Counted from the first letter of the stretch, positions 35,608-44,585 are shown. The stretch: 64,000 bases of DNA from Bacillus sp. Marseille-Q1617 (GCF_903645295.1 NZ_CAHJXM010000002.1:844001-908000), one strand, 5' to 3'. Translations and numbers: made by a program. The notes: a model not told the origin generated them from the letters alone.

Positions 35608-36315
35608 TCAAGCCAGATGATTCTGCTTTTGTTCCTTAAAACGTTCCCTGATTTGATACCACTGTTCCTTGGCCAATTCCACAATCTTCGGCTCGGTTGA
35701 TAGATGTTGTTTTTCAATCACCTTTGACAGGTATTTAACTGCTTCTTCAACTTTATCCTGACGGCGGAGCAGCTCAGCTATAAGGTATAGAAGCTTCGTT
35801 TCTGACATTGCCGTTCCTTTAAAGTCATCGTTTAAGTAAGATTCGATGTAATCATGAGTGGCAAGGTTAATGAATCTTCTTTCCTGTTCTTCTTGATTGG
35901 TTTTCCTGTATAGCCAGGCAGTCCGCAAATATAATCCGGCGATCGTGATCTTTTTTTCTTTTTTTATCAATGCACAATAAGCAGCGAGCTTATATGTTTT
36001 GATTGCTTCATCCACAGAGCGGATATGTCCGTAATCCTGAGGCTGCCAGTGACGGCTGATTTTCTTTTCCAGGTCTGTTTTTAAAACCGGAACGATATAT
36101 TTGGTGAATTCATCGGTAAAGGAGAAGCCGCATTGAGGGCAGACGGATACATTGTAGAGTAATGGGTTGAGTTCATCAGAGCCATAGACAGGACAAAAAT
36201 CGCTTTCATGACCTTGGACTTTGACGAAACGGGAGCGGAGTTTAGTAGTGGAATAGGGATGTTTACAAGCAAGACATTGGACTTTTTTTTCGTAAAAGGG
36301 GGTTACTTCAGTCAT
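35608..36315 (-). CDS. DUF2225 (TPR-like) protein
   Basis: A 235-residue protein with an N-terminal zinc-ribbon-like part: VQCLACKHPYSTTKLRSRF, then SVCPQCGFS (two CxxC pairs). The remainder is helical and TPR-like (LYLRTAWLYRKTNQEEQERRF, LYLIAELLRRQDKVEEAVKYLSKVI), matching DUF2225. Function unknown. GAGGTGAGA precedes two consecutive ATGs; I take the second. Confidence 0.83.
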   Translation of the reverse strand: MTEVTPFYEKKVQCLACKHPYSTTKLRSRFVKVQGHESDFCPVYGSDELNPLLYNVSVCPQCGFSFTDEFTKYIVPVLKTDLEKKISRHWQPQDYGHIRSVDEAIKTYKLAAYCALIKKEKKITIAGLYLRTAWLYRKTNQEEQERRFINLATHDYIESYLNDDFKGTAMSETKLLYLIAELLRRQDKVEEAVKYLSKVIEKQHLSTEPKIVELAKEQWYQIRERFKEQKQNHLA

Positions 36316-36523
36316 CATTCTCACCTCGTATTAAGGACTATTTTCCTTATTATACCTTGAAAGGGGAGAATTGGACTAGTGTTTTTTCTGTCTGATTTGA
36401 AAAACCCCAGGGCTTTCGGCTGTCACAAAGATAAAGTCAGTCACATAGTTTCCCTCGGTTGAGTAGTAAAATAGAAAGGAGTATACTAATAAATAAGAAG
36501 AGAAAAGGTTGGAGGTGTAGTGA

Positions 36524-36886
36524 ATGAGTGAAATTGTGAATCTGACAGAAGCTGCTGCCCTTCAGATTAAAGATATGATGAAGGAGCATGACGAGACGGA
36601 TGCCATGCTGCGAATCGCAGTAAAAGGCGGCGGCTGCAGCGGCCTTTCGTATGGAATGGGCTTCGAGCATGAGGTGCAGGAAGGCGATGAAGTGCTTGAA
36701 CAGCACGGAATCAAACTTGTTGTATCCAAAGAGGATGGAGTCATTCTGAACGGTACAAAAATTGATTATAAGCAGTCCATGATGGGCGGAGGCTTTACGA
36801 TTGATAATCCGAACGCAATCGCTTCATGCGGCTGTGGATCATCGTTTGTGACAGCTTCGAATAAAGGTACGCCGGAGAATTGTTAA
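36524..36886 (+). CDS. yutM: HesB/IscA/ErpA-family Fe-S protein YutM (element insertion target)
   Basis: A 120-residue A-type iron-sulfur carrier with the three cluster cysteines: GGGCSGLSYGM and the C-terminal SCGCGSS. It acts with SUF and NFU proteins in cluster delivery. The gene is intact, but its last 37 codons and stop come from the integrated element. The displaced original 3' end survives 13.86 kb downstream and encodes the same residues, differing by four synonymous changes. The gene has also lost its native terminator, which now lies beyond the element. TTGGAGGTG precedes ATG 36524. Confidence 0.95.
   Translation: MSEIVNLTEAAALQIKDMMKEHDETDAMLRIAVKGGGCSGLSYGMGFEHEVQEGDEVLEQHGIKLVVSKEDGVILNGTKIDYKQSMMGGGFTIDNPNAIASCGCGSSFVTASNKGTPENC
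36773..36801 (+). repeat. attL core (29-bp direct repeat)
   Basis: Identical to 50630-50658; begins CAGTCCATGATGGG and ends TTTACGAT. Upstream of it the two sites are unrelated (yutM on the left, element DNA on the right), so crossover must lie within this block. Confidence 0.9.
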
Positions 36887-36905
36887 AGATAAAAAGAGAA
36901 GTCAG

Positions 36906-37032
36906 GGTTGTGAATTACAAGGTAATATTGAGTGTACACAATCACTTAAATGCGTAGTAACAATCCTATTTATTGAATATTAAGGTTGTTAATTACAGTC
37001 CTTCTCGATAGTTAATGTCAAAGACTAACTAT
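36906..37032. promoter_or_regulatory. Arm-type repeats and dyad before the integrase gene
   Basis: GGTTGTGAATTACA (36906), GGTTGTTAATTACA (36984) and CGATAGTTAATGTCA (37006) are variants of one motif. Inverted copies occur near attR at 50532-50607, as expected for integrase arm sites. The third copy is part of a dyad ATAGTTA...TAACTAT (37008-37032) immediately before the integrase ribosome site, which could also act as an operator. Confidence 0.55.
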
Positions 37033-37049
37033 TTGAGGAGGATTTTTTT

Positions 37050-38084
37050 ATGACTTTAAAGAAAAGAAAGAGAAAAAAACCAGTAGGAAAAATGTCTAAT
37101 CAGAAAGAATATCCACAATTAACATTGGAGCAAGCGGTTGATCTAGTCATCTCAGGGAAAATGGCTGAGGGTTTACGTGAAAGGACTCTGAGGGATTATC
37201 AAAAAGACTGGAATTATTTTAGGAAATGGCTAAATGAACATTATGAAGTGGAGTACATAGACGATCTTACACCCCAGCACTTCAGAGATTATATTAACTA
37301 CATGAAATATGATGCAAAAAAGTATGATGGTCACAAATATATAAATAGTGATGAGCAGGGTGTTGGGTTATCTGAGACAACGATAAACATTCGTCTTAGA
37401 GTTTATAAAGCAATCTTCAACTATCTGGATAGAGAAGATCTGATTGAAGTAAATCCAATGAATAACATTCGTCTTTTGCGCCAAGATATTGATTTAACGA
37501 ATTGTTTAACAGACGAGGAAGTAAAAGAGATACTTAGACAACCAAATCAAAAAGATTATGTCGGATATAGGGATTATGTAGCTATAATTTTGTTGTTAGA
37601 TAGCGGCATAAGAGCAAATGAACTTTTAAGTTTGCGAACGACAGATATTGATTTTAAAACTCGTTTTATTACATTAGGAGGAGATAGGAATAAAAATCGT
37701 AAACCAAGAATTGTCCCTATTTCAGCTCATACTGTTAAATTATTACTTCAATTGATTAACGAAAACAAAATTCACTATTCAACTGAGAGAATTTTCCTCT
37801 CGTCATACGGTGAACCTCTAGGACAAAATCACTTCAATAAAAGGTTGAAATATTATGGTGAGAAGGCAGGCATAAAAGGAAAAAAGATGACAGCACATGT
37901 ATATCGACATACATGGGCAAAAAATATGACTCTTAACGGATGTGATGCGTTCACACTTCAAAAAATGGGAGGGTGGTCAGATATAAGAACTATGAGAAGG
38001 TATATTCAGATGGATACGGATGATCTGAGAATTAGTCATGATCAGTATTCACCAGTAATGAAAATTGTTCATAAGAAACGATGA
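37050..38084 (+). CDS. int: Tyrosine recombinase (integrase) of the element
   Basis: A 344-residue tyrosine integrase that should insert and excise the element at yutM. A basic N-terminus is followed by a SAM-like core-binding domain (about 24-130) and the catalytic domain (about 150-340). The catalytic set is complete: R188 (DSGIRANELL), K218 region, H283 and R286 (HVYRHTW), W309 (GGWSD) and nucleophile Y318 (MRRYIQ). GAGGAGG precedes ATG 37050. It sits 163 bases from the yutM stop, reading away from attL. A related motif set is found in phage and ICE integrases. Confidence 0.95.
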   Translation: MTLKKRKRKKPVGKMSNQKEYPQLTLEQAVDLVISGKMAEGLRERTLRDYQKDWNYFRKWLNEHYEVEYIDDLTPQHFRDYINYMKYDAKKYDGHKYINSDEQGVGLSETTINIRLRVYKAIFNYLDREDLIEVNPMNNIRLLRQDIDLTNCLTDEEVKEILRQPNQKDYVGYRDYVAIILLLDSGIRANELLSLRTTDIDFKTRFITLGGDRNKNRKPRIVPISAHTVKLLLQLINENKIHYSTERIFLSSYGEPLGQNHFNKRLKYYGEKAGIKGKKMTAHVYRHTWAKNMTLNGCDAFTLQKMGGWSDIRTMRRYIQMDTDDLRISHDQYSPVMKIVHKKR

Positions 38085-38195
38085 ATATAGGTGAATAGTA
38101 TGGGAAGCACTTTGTTTGACTTTGACTAACTTTGACTATATTATGTAATATAATAACAAATACTTGATTATTTTGGGGAAGGAGGAGTTATTAAG

Positions 38196-38468
38196 GTGGA
38201 TAGATACAATGAAATTATGGAAAATGTACAAAAACGATATCCCAATCTAACTGTTGTATCGTTAGAGCAAGAGTTGGATAGCTATGCTAGATCAAATGTG
38301 TTTTTAACTGTTAAAGCTCCTATCCACGTGATCGGTAAATTAATCACATTGGCCAGTGGTAAAAACCGACTATTAGCAACTTCTTTTAGTATTGAAGAAG
38401 ATAAAATTAGATTTAAGTCTTTTAATGTAGCTGACATGTATCCGTTGTTGGATACAATCACGAAATAG
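38196..38468 (+). CDS. Small hypothetical protein of the element
   Basis: A 90-residue soluble protein with no recognised motif; mixed alpha/beta composition (LTVVSLEQELDSYARSNVFL, RLLATSFSIEEDKIRFKSFN). The start is GTG 38196 with GGAAGGAGG about 13 bases upstream. It follows the integrase, where excisionases or regulators are often found, but it does not look like a typical Xis. Function unknown. Confidence 0.65.
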   Translation: MDRYNEIMENVQKRYPNLTVVSLEQELDSYARSNVFLTVKAPIHVIGKLITLASGKNRLLATSFSIEEDKIRFKSFNVADMYPLLDTITK

Positions 38469-38842
38469 TGAGTTTGATATGGGATAAACTTTAACAGTTG
38501 CGTTCTATTAACTGTAGGTTCTACCGTGACCTAAAGAAGGTTGCTGCATGCATAATATTAGCGGTTGTGTATAAGGCTTATAAGCTTAGCATCATGATGA
38601 GGAAGCCAAGTAGGAACAATCTTAGTGTAAGAAGAAAATAGAATTATCAATTTAAAATATTATTATGAAGGGGCTTGATGCCTCTTTTTTTTGTTGATCG
38701 AGGGGGGGGCACGTTTACAGGTAAGACTTGGTCACGTTTTTGATGTAGGAGGTTAATGCTTCTACTCCTACAGGGGGAACTTATTTTGATGTTAATCTTT
38801 GGTTAAATAAAGCATAGCCCAAAGTTGGACTATGCTTTTTAC
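38469..38842. other. Spacer with hairpins, no gene
   Basis: No convincing ORF. A weak stem (GGGGCTTGATGCCTC, 38670-38686) precedes a T8 run. AAAGCATAG / CTATGCTTTT (38811-38842) forms the terminator of the leftward helicase gene. The segment 38500-38650 is unexplained and could encode a small RNA. Confidence 0.5.
38811..38842 (-). terminator. Terminator of the helicase-nuclease gene
   Basis: AAAGCATAGTCCAA / TTGGGCTATGCTTT stem immediately after the stop codon. Confidence 0.75.
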
Positions 38843-41413
38843 TTAGTGAACTAAGTCATATAAGTTGACTTGAGTCAACTTGGATTTTAAACCTTCAATA
38901 TCGAGATTTTGAGCAACTAACTTATTTGCAAGGAATAAACGTAGAGAACTAGGGTCTCCAAACTTAATTTTTTGAAGTCCTTCTCTTAAAATTAATTCAA
39001 GTTCTGCTGCTATCTTTTGTATAACTTCAGGTTTTATACTATAAATGCCTTCTGAAGCGTGCTTAGAAAATTGTTCAATTTTACTTTTTGGACAAATCAT
39101 AACCAATGTAATTTGATTTTCATCTTCTAACTTATAGTTTTGTTTAATCCAGCTACGGTGTACAACTGTTTGTCTAATATCATCAAGAGGAATATATCCC
39201 TCGCTACTCTCCACGTTTGTTTTAGCTTCAAAAGAAATCCATGTATTAGTTAAATTCCAAACTCCGTCTGGTGCGCCATGCCCTTCTGGTCTTTCAGAGT
39301 ACAGTCCTAAACAATTTCCAAGGGATTGCAATGCTGTTTCAAACGAATTAGCATCTTTTTGATTAAGACCGTCAATAACTTTACGCAGATCTTTATCAAA
39401 CTTATTTTCTCTGTCACCAAAGGATTTTAAATAACTGCTAATTCTTTCAATTTGTGTTTCTAATTCGTCGCTATAAACCTCTTCATCTTCTAAGTCAAGC
39501 TCAATATTCCTTTTATCTAGCCAAACTTTATTTTCTGAAGCTTGCAGGCTTTTCATTAAGTAACTTTCAACTTTATCGTTGTCTTCTTGAAGAACTGCTA
39601 AAGTGGCAATCAAGTAATTCCACCATGCTCGATAACCTTTCAACTCTGGTATACGTGCAAACTCATCTAGGACTCCTTGTGCAGATTTATGGGCTTGTTC
39701 ATAGTTGTGTTCCCATAGATGATAAAGGTAATCTATCTCTGATTTAGTCGAATTATAAAGTTTTATCGCTGTCTGGCTTTGAGTATAATCTTCTTTTTCT
39801 TTACTCAGTTTATTAATTTGTTTATCTAAATGTGCTTCGACACGTTCCCAATTTTTATTCTGTGAATAGAAATTGGATAAAGAAGAGTGCCAAGTATCTT
39901 TATCAGTAATGTGGTTAATTTGACTAATTCCAAATGAGATTTCCGCATCTATTTCAGCAGGTAAACCTTTTCTAAACTCTTCTTTAAATAAGTAATCTCC
40001 TACGTACCTTCCCTTAAACAAGACTACTGCATAATCAGAAATCCCTCTTGTACATCTTCCTAAACCTTGAATTATCCTTGTCATTAATTTGCTTTTCAAT
40101 AATTCAGTTGCATTAAGTCTATCTTGCAAGAACTTTTCTTCGTAACTGATTGCGACAGGCAACTCATTCATAATTTGTAATCTACAGTCATCATCTTTAA
40201 GGTCTATTCCTTCATAACGCCCAGCTAATGCCAATATTGAATTGTTAGTTGATGTAAAAGTATTTAAGTCATCCTCGATAGCGTGACCATCCAAAATAGT
40301 TGAGTTTGGCACTAGTTTATTTAATTCTTCCTTCATATTTTCAATTTCATTAAAGGACGGAGCAAGGACTAATGTCCGTGGTTGGTTTTCAATAGTCTCC
40401 TTAATAACCTCATTAAGTTTCTCCCCTTCAAAATGATCTTGAGGGAATAGGATTAGTCTTCTACCAGAAACTTTATTTGAAGTAGGAGGAAATTTTCTTA
40501 TATAGTGTATATCTTGTACCCCAAACATTCTTTCTAGTTCGCCAGAGTAACCAAGAGTAGCAGACATATAAATCCGTTCTTTTGCGTCGATAAAGGCAGG
40601 ATGCTTTTTATTAGGTGGCAATATGGGTTTTATGACTATTTGGGAATGGGATATAAAAATTTGGCAAGTATGTAAGTGGCTTCGAAGCATGCTCCACTTA
40701 TAATAATGAGAAGTACCATCAGTTTTTGTATCAAGTAAACTCCTAATATCATCAACCTTTTTATACCATTGAGCGAACGATAGGATATCTATTCCATCAT
40801 ATAGTGGGTCGTAGGTACCGTGTATTATTTTATCTTGGATATGAGGAGATATACTGTCTCCGAGTGTATGGAACAGGTTATTAAAAATGTCTTCGTCTTT
40901 TTGTCTGTTTATTTGTACTGACCAAAAATTATCAATAGCATATTCGGTAGCATGTGCATCATCAAAGATAATTTGATTAGCGTCATGAAACTTAGGATTG
41001 ATGTTAAAGATATGACCATAAGTAGTTACACAAATTGCAGCAGATCTCTGATATTTACCTAACTCTCTTTGTGAAAATTCGCTTGTTTTTCCAGTTAGAA
41101 GCACAGACTGAATACCATAAGACTTTAATAACATATTGGTTTGACTAGCTAGTTGTCTAGTAGCACAAGCATATACTATTCTCCAACTATTATTAATCCT
41201 ATTAAATTCTCCAATCAAGCCTCCCACAAGTGTTTTTCCATGACCAGCAGGCATTTCAATTGCGAAATCATTAACTTTCTCTCTCATTTCTTCGTATTCC
41301 TTTAGAGACTCTCCTTGCTGATGAGAGAGTCTATCTAGTTTCCCCAATTTATTGAATAAATCGATAGTGTTGTTATAGCTCACTTCATCATCGCCAGGTA
41401 TAAAGAAACTCAT
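38843..41413 (-). CDS. DinG/Rad3-like helicase fused to a PD-(D/E)XK nuclease domain
   Basis: An 856-residue protein. The N-terminal half is an SF2 helicase: Walker A PAGHGKT (55-61), DDAH (151-154) as the DEAH-type motif II, SATLG (284-288), a DinG/XPD-like motif V GRYEGIDLKDDDCRLQIMNELP, and motif VI QGLGRCTRG (449-457). A helical middle follows. The C-terminus holds a nuclease-like site: HGAPDGVW (PD at 715-716) and ISFEAKTN (E729-x-K731), the classic spacing. DNA unwinding coupled to cleavage is inferred. The start at 41413 follows AAAGGAGG by seven bases; the upstream in-frame region is hydrophobic and not coding. Alone on the minus strand, divergent from the primase side. Confidence 0.85.
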   Translation of the reverse strand: MSFFIPGDDEVSYNNTIDLFNKLGKLDRLSHQQGESLKEYEEMREKVNDFAIEMPAGHGKTLVGGLIGEFNRINNSWRIVYACATRQLASQTNMLLKSYGIQSVLLTGKTSEFSQRELGKYQRSAAICVTTYGHIFNINPKFHDANQIIFDDAHATEYAIDNFWSVQINRQKDEDIFNNLFHTLGDSISPHIQDKIIHGTYDPLYDGIDILSFAQWYKKVDDIRSLLDTKTDGTSHYYKWSMLRSHLHTCQIFISHSQIVIKPILPPNKKHPAFIDAKERIYMSATLGYSGELERMFGVQDIHYIRKFPPTSNKVSGRRLILFPQDHFEGEKLNEVIKETIENQPRTLVLAPSFNEIENMKEELNKLVPNSTILDGHAIEDDLNTFTSTNNSILALAGRYEGIDLKDDDCRLQIMNELPVAISYEEKFLQDRLNATELLKSKLMTRIIQGLGRCTRGISDYAVVLFKGRYVGDYLFKEEFRKGLPAEIDAEISFGISQINHITDKDTWHSSLSNFYSQNKNWERVEAHLDKQINKLSKEKEDYTQSQTAIKLYNSTKSEIDYLYHLWEHNYEQAHKSAQGVLDEFARIPELKGYRAWWNYLIATLAVLQEDNDKVESYLMKSLQASENKVWLDKRNIELDLEDEEVYSDELETQIERISSYLKSFGDRENKFDKDLRKVIDGLNQKDANSFETALQSLGNCLGLYSERPEGHGAPDGVWNLTNTWISFEAKTNVESSEGYIPLDDIRQTVVHRSWIKQNYKLEDENQITLVMICPKSKIEQFSKHASEGIYSIKPEVIQKIAAELELILREGLQKIKFGDPSSLRLFLANKLVAQNLDIEGLKSKLTQVNLYDLVH

Positions 41414-41643
41414 CATATATCCTCCTTTTATAGAAATATTTAACAATATTATAACAACAAAACCTTTAATAATGTAGTTTGAAGCTATTAATTTCGACAA
41501 AGATACCAATACTTACGAGCGAACCTAAAATAAATGTAAATAAAAGAAAGGTTTTATTAACATTTGAAATTAATAGTTTAAGAAATTAAAATATCGGACA
41601 TAATTATGATGTGAGTGAAAAACACAAAAAATAAGATTGTCTT

Positions 41644-41662
41644 TTAGCTGAAATCTAGCTAA
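41644..41662. promoter_or_regulatory. Dyad TTAGCT...AGCTAA (copy 1)
   Basis: TTAGCTGAAATCTAGCTAA, closely matched by 42145-42164. It lies in the divergent region between the helicase gene and the next rightward gene. The remainder of 41417-41807 is AT-rich, with no gene. Confidence 0.5.
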
Positions 41663-41807
41663 CGATTATCTATTCAAACATTAATCCATTAATACTACGG
41701 TTTTCCGAATTGTTTTGTAGGAGAACACTGTGGTTATTATGATTAATTGATTTGGAGTCGTTAGCTTTTTTGTGTTTCTCTCAAATAAAATTTTAGGAGT
41801 TGGTAAA

Positions 41808-42092
41808 ATGGAAAAATCAATTATTAGCAAAAAAGAATTTAAGAAATTAATGAAGGGAAACGAACTAGATTGTGTCAATATTATTGCTCAAGGCGAGGGA
41901 TGTATGGTTACTATCTCTACACTAGATGATGATGACATTATATTTAATGTTACAACTACTGAAAATTTAGTAGAAGCCATTTTTCATGCTGAAGATTTGA
42001 GTATACGATACGACCTTCCTATGAAATTATACCTAAACCACATTGTTTTTAAGGAGGAATACCCGTCTCGCTATTTAACTAGAATTGGGTGA
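41808..42092 (+). CDS. Small hypothetical protein
   Basis: A 94-residue protein (MEKSIISKKEFKKLMKGN..., then CVNIIAQGEGCMVTISTLDDDDII and an Arg/Tyr-rich end). No family recognised; no membrane segment. ATG 41808 has TAGGAG upstream; the in-frame ATG-like start at 41772 has none. It opens a rightward run that includes the primase gene. Its position suggests an accessory or regulatory role, but this is a guess. Confidence 0.6.
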   Translation: MEKSIISKKEFKKLMKGNELDCVNIIAQGEGCMVTISTLDDDDIIFNVTTTENLVEAIFHAEDLSIRYDLPMKLYLNHIVFKEEYPSRYLTRIG

Positions 42093-42144
42093 AATTAAGT
42101 CAAAAATATCTTTTTAACACATTAGCAGCGAGTTGAAGTGAAAA

Positions 42145-42164
42145 TTAAGCTGAAGTCAAGCTAA
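42145..42164. promoter_or_regulatory. Dyad TTAAGCT...AAGCTAA (copy 2)
   Basis: TTAAGCTGAAGTCAAGCTAA, 48 bases before the primase-like gene. It shares half-sites and spacing with 41644-41662, so both may bind the same element regulator. Confidence 0.5.
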
Positions 42165-42212
42165 TTTTATTAAACATGGAGGTGGAGGCATTAAGAAAAA
42201 GGAGGAATGTTT

Positions 42213-44024
42213 ATGAAATTTATGCTAGACAACGAAGAATTTACTAACAAACCTAAAGGAAATGAAATTGGTGTGATTAGCAGGCGGATTATAAATAATC
42301 CAGTAGATATTGATGTTGAAGGACTTGCAACTGAATTAGGAAAAGGAAAAACAATTGTCCCTGCAAACTTTAAGTATCGAGATGGTGCTATAAAAAGGTC
42401 TATTGATAACTGGGAGTCCCAGCAAATATTAGCTTTAGATTTCGATGAAGGACTTAGGTTAGATGAAGCATTAAAGGATAACTTTTTTATAGAGAATGCT
42501 GCATTTATATATACCACTTTTAGTCACACAGAAGAACACCATAAATTCCGTGTAGTATTTGTACTTGAATTTCCAGTTTATGATTATCAATTGTACAAGA
42601 AATTAATAAATGAATTATTAAGTCGTTACCCTTATGCTGATCAGTCTTGTAAGGATGGGAGTCGGTTGTTTTTTGGAGGAACTAGGATAATACCTTTTGA
42701 CTATAATAATCGGTTATTACTGGATGAATTTAATGAAGAGACCCCTTTGCAGGACATAAAGAATAATCTAAGTAATATGTCTAGCACGAGGGTACACCAA
42801 TCCCAGAACACTCTCATCCAGTGCCCAGATAATAATATTCAACTTATCAAAGAGCGTAATATACAAGCATTACAAGAAAGGCTCAATATCAATCCTGTTA
42901 CATTATCAAATAACGAAGTTATTGATTATCTTAAGAAACAGGATTTACGTACATTTCTGGGTGTCCAGTCGAGCGGGAATTTCATCGACATATTTCATGA
43001 CGAGAGTAACCCTAGTGCATCAATCTACCAATCAAATAAAGAGAACGGTCATTGGTTGTATAAGTGTTTTTCTTCTAGTCATCCATTTGTCGGGACTATA
43101 TTCCATGTAGTCGAAAAGCTATTGAATTGCACGACTGTTCAGGCTAAGAAGTTTTTAATGGAAGTTTACAAGATAACTATCTTTGAGTCAGAGGCTGTTA
43201 AAGACTTCAAAGAAAGTATTGATATGTATAAGGAACTTTTAAGGTCTGAAGAACTTGAAGATATACATCCCAATTTTTATAAAGTGTTTAATAGATATGG
43301 TCATTTAATGGACTTATATATTTTATTGGACTTAACGAAGGAATATATAACAAACGAAAGTGACCCGAGAATTGTTTTCTATCATAGTGTAAGGACACTT
43401 GCATCTCATTTTGGTAGAAGTATATCTGCAACTGGGACAAGGTTAAATTTTTTCACCATATTTAATGTCATATACAAACTAGATGAACATGAAGTACCAC
43501 CAGATTTGCTCGAAATACAAAAGCAAAATAAGAAGAAAAACGGTTATCAGTACAGAAGTAGCACATATGAAATTCCCATGTATACATATGAGTTCTTTAA
43601 TAAAATTGATGACCTTTGTAAGTTGTGGATTGAGAGCGGCTGTACAAGTAGAACAATTTCATATGAAGGAGTTTTGAGAGTGTTTGGTCGTAAAGAAGCC
43701 GATCGGGTCTATCCGCAAGATAAAGGCAAGGAAATTCGGAAGTTGAATGATGACATTGTCTCTGAAATTAATTTTTCTGCTCTCCGACTGATTGAATATA
43801 AGGGGTGGGTGACCGAGAAAGAAATTCTTGAATGTATAAGGGAAACCATAAAGGGCAACCAAGATTTTAAGAAAGGACAGTTTAAGCGATGTATTGCAGA
43901 AATGTTAGATGCTTACGGGCTAGAAATTGTTGCGACCAACAAGCAAGTGAAAGCTGAAATGGGTATTACAGAAGAGTTTATGAGTAAACGAAGTTTTCCA
44001 AAGATAATAAGAAGAAAAAAATAA
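42213..44024 (+). CDS. Primase-polymerase-like replication protein
   Basis: A 603-residue protein. The N-terminal domain resembles archaeo-eukaryotic-type primases of mobile elements: LALDFDEG (DxD at 76/78), FSHTEEHHKFRVVFVL (about 103-118) and DQSCKDGSRLFFGG (about 143-156). A middle region (about 235-300) with ESNPSASIYQ, GHWLYKCFSSSHPFVGTI and VVEKLL resembles a CHC2-like zinc domain that has lost most cysteines. The C-terminus is helical and charged, perhaps a DNA-binding end. It should start replication of the excised element; no separate replicative helicase is nearby. ATG 42213 has AAAGGAGGA upstream at proper spacing; ATG 42207 is too close. Confidence 0.75.
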   Translation: MKFMLDNEEFTNKPKGNEIGVISRRIINNPVDIDVEGLATELGKGKTIVPANFKYRDGAIKRSIDNWESQQILALDFDEGLRLDEALKDNFFIENAAFIYTTFSHTEEHHKFRVVFVLEFPVYDYQLYKKLINELLSRYPYADQSCKDGSRLFFGGTRIIPFDYNNRLLLDEFNEETPLQDIKNNLSNMSSTRVHQSQNTLIQCPDNNIQLIKERNIQALQERLNINPVTLSNNEVIDYLKKQDLRTFLGVQSSGNFIDIFHDESNPSASIYQSNKENGHWLYKCFSSSHPFVGTIFHVVEKLLNCTTVQAKKFLMEVYKITIFESEAVKDFKESIDMYKELLRSEELEDIHPNFYKVFNRYGHLMDLYILLDLTKEYITNESDPRIVFYHSVRTLASHFGRSISATGTRLNFFTIFNVIYKLDEHEVPPDLLEIQKQNKKKNGYQYRSSTYEIPMYTYEFFNKIDDLCKLWIESGCTSRTISYEGVLRVFGRKEADRVYPQDKGKEIRKLNDDIVSEINFSALRLIEYKGWVTEKEILECIRETIKGNQDFKKGQFKRCIAEMLDAYGLEIVATNKQVKAEMGITEEFMSKRSFPKIIRRKK

Positions 44025-44094
44025 TGATGAGGTGTGATTATAAAATAACATGAAACAAGAACCAGCCGCTTGTAAGAATAAACATGGTAGTTTG

Positions 44095-44156
44095 GATTAG
44101 TAATTGTTCAATACGGTTGGAAAATAGCAATCCAAAAACATAAACAACTACTAATC
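44095..44156. other. Long imperfect hairpin between primase and HNH genes
   Basis: GATTAGTAATTGTT (44095-44108) pairs with AACAACTACTAATC (44143-44156) with one mismatch, and the loop contains a second stem TTGGA / TCCAA (44117-44135). There is no T-run. Candidate replication origin, oriT-like site or structured RNA. Confidence 0.5.
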
Positions 44157-44220
44157 GAAAATACCAAACATAAACACCTTCATCGCTCAATTAATAGCAG
44201 CGGAAGGAGATGTTTAAGTT

Positions 44221-44577
44221 ATGAAAATTAACAAAAAGTTCGACAGAGAGGTCATTGTAGAAGGGAACAGGTTATTGGTGATCTCATGTAGGAAAGCTAT
44301 AGAAAGAAGCCGATGTTCAGAAGGAGCATATCAAAATGTTAAATGCTCTTTTAAGACTGCAAAACAGCTATATTCATCAATAAGACTTAACAATAAGAAA
44401 TTATATGAAGAATGGATGAGAAAAACGGTAATCTATTTGGAGGCTGAAAGCAGAGCCGATAGATACCGCCTCCGCCCTACACTTGATAGGATTGATAGTA
44501 ACGGGCATTACTTTATCAATAACCTGCAGGTATTAACGTTTGGCGAAAATGCTTCGAAGGCTCAAATGAGAAAATAG
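44221..44577 (+). CDS. Small HNH-like protein
   Basis: A 118-residue basic protein. The C-terminal part RPTLDRIDSNGHYFINNLQV LTFGEN has the pattern of many phage HNH nucleases, where DRID, GHY and an N-rich helix form the betabeta-alpha-metal site. The N-terminal part is Cys/Arg-rich without a clear zinc finger. Likely a DNA nuclease or DNA-binding protein. GGAAGGAGATG precedes ATG 44221. A clean terminator follows. Confidence 0.65.
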   Translation: MKINKKFDREVIVEGNRLLVISCRKAIERSRCSEGAYQNVKCSFKTAKQLYSSIRLNNKKLYEEWMRKTVIYLEAESRADRYRLRPTLDRIDSNGHYFINNLQVLTFGENASKAQMRK

Positions 44578-44585
44578 ATAGTATC

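Noticed and set aside
38500..38650. Small protein gene in the gap after the integrase region
   Set aside because: No frame longer than a few codons has a ribosome site. An RNA remains possible but is unsupported.
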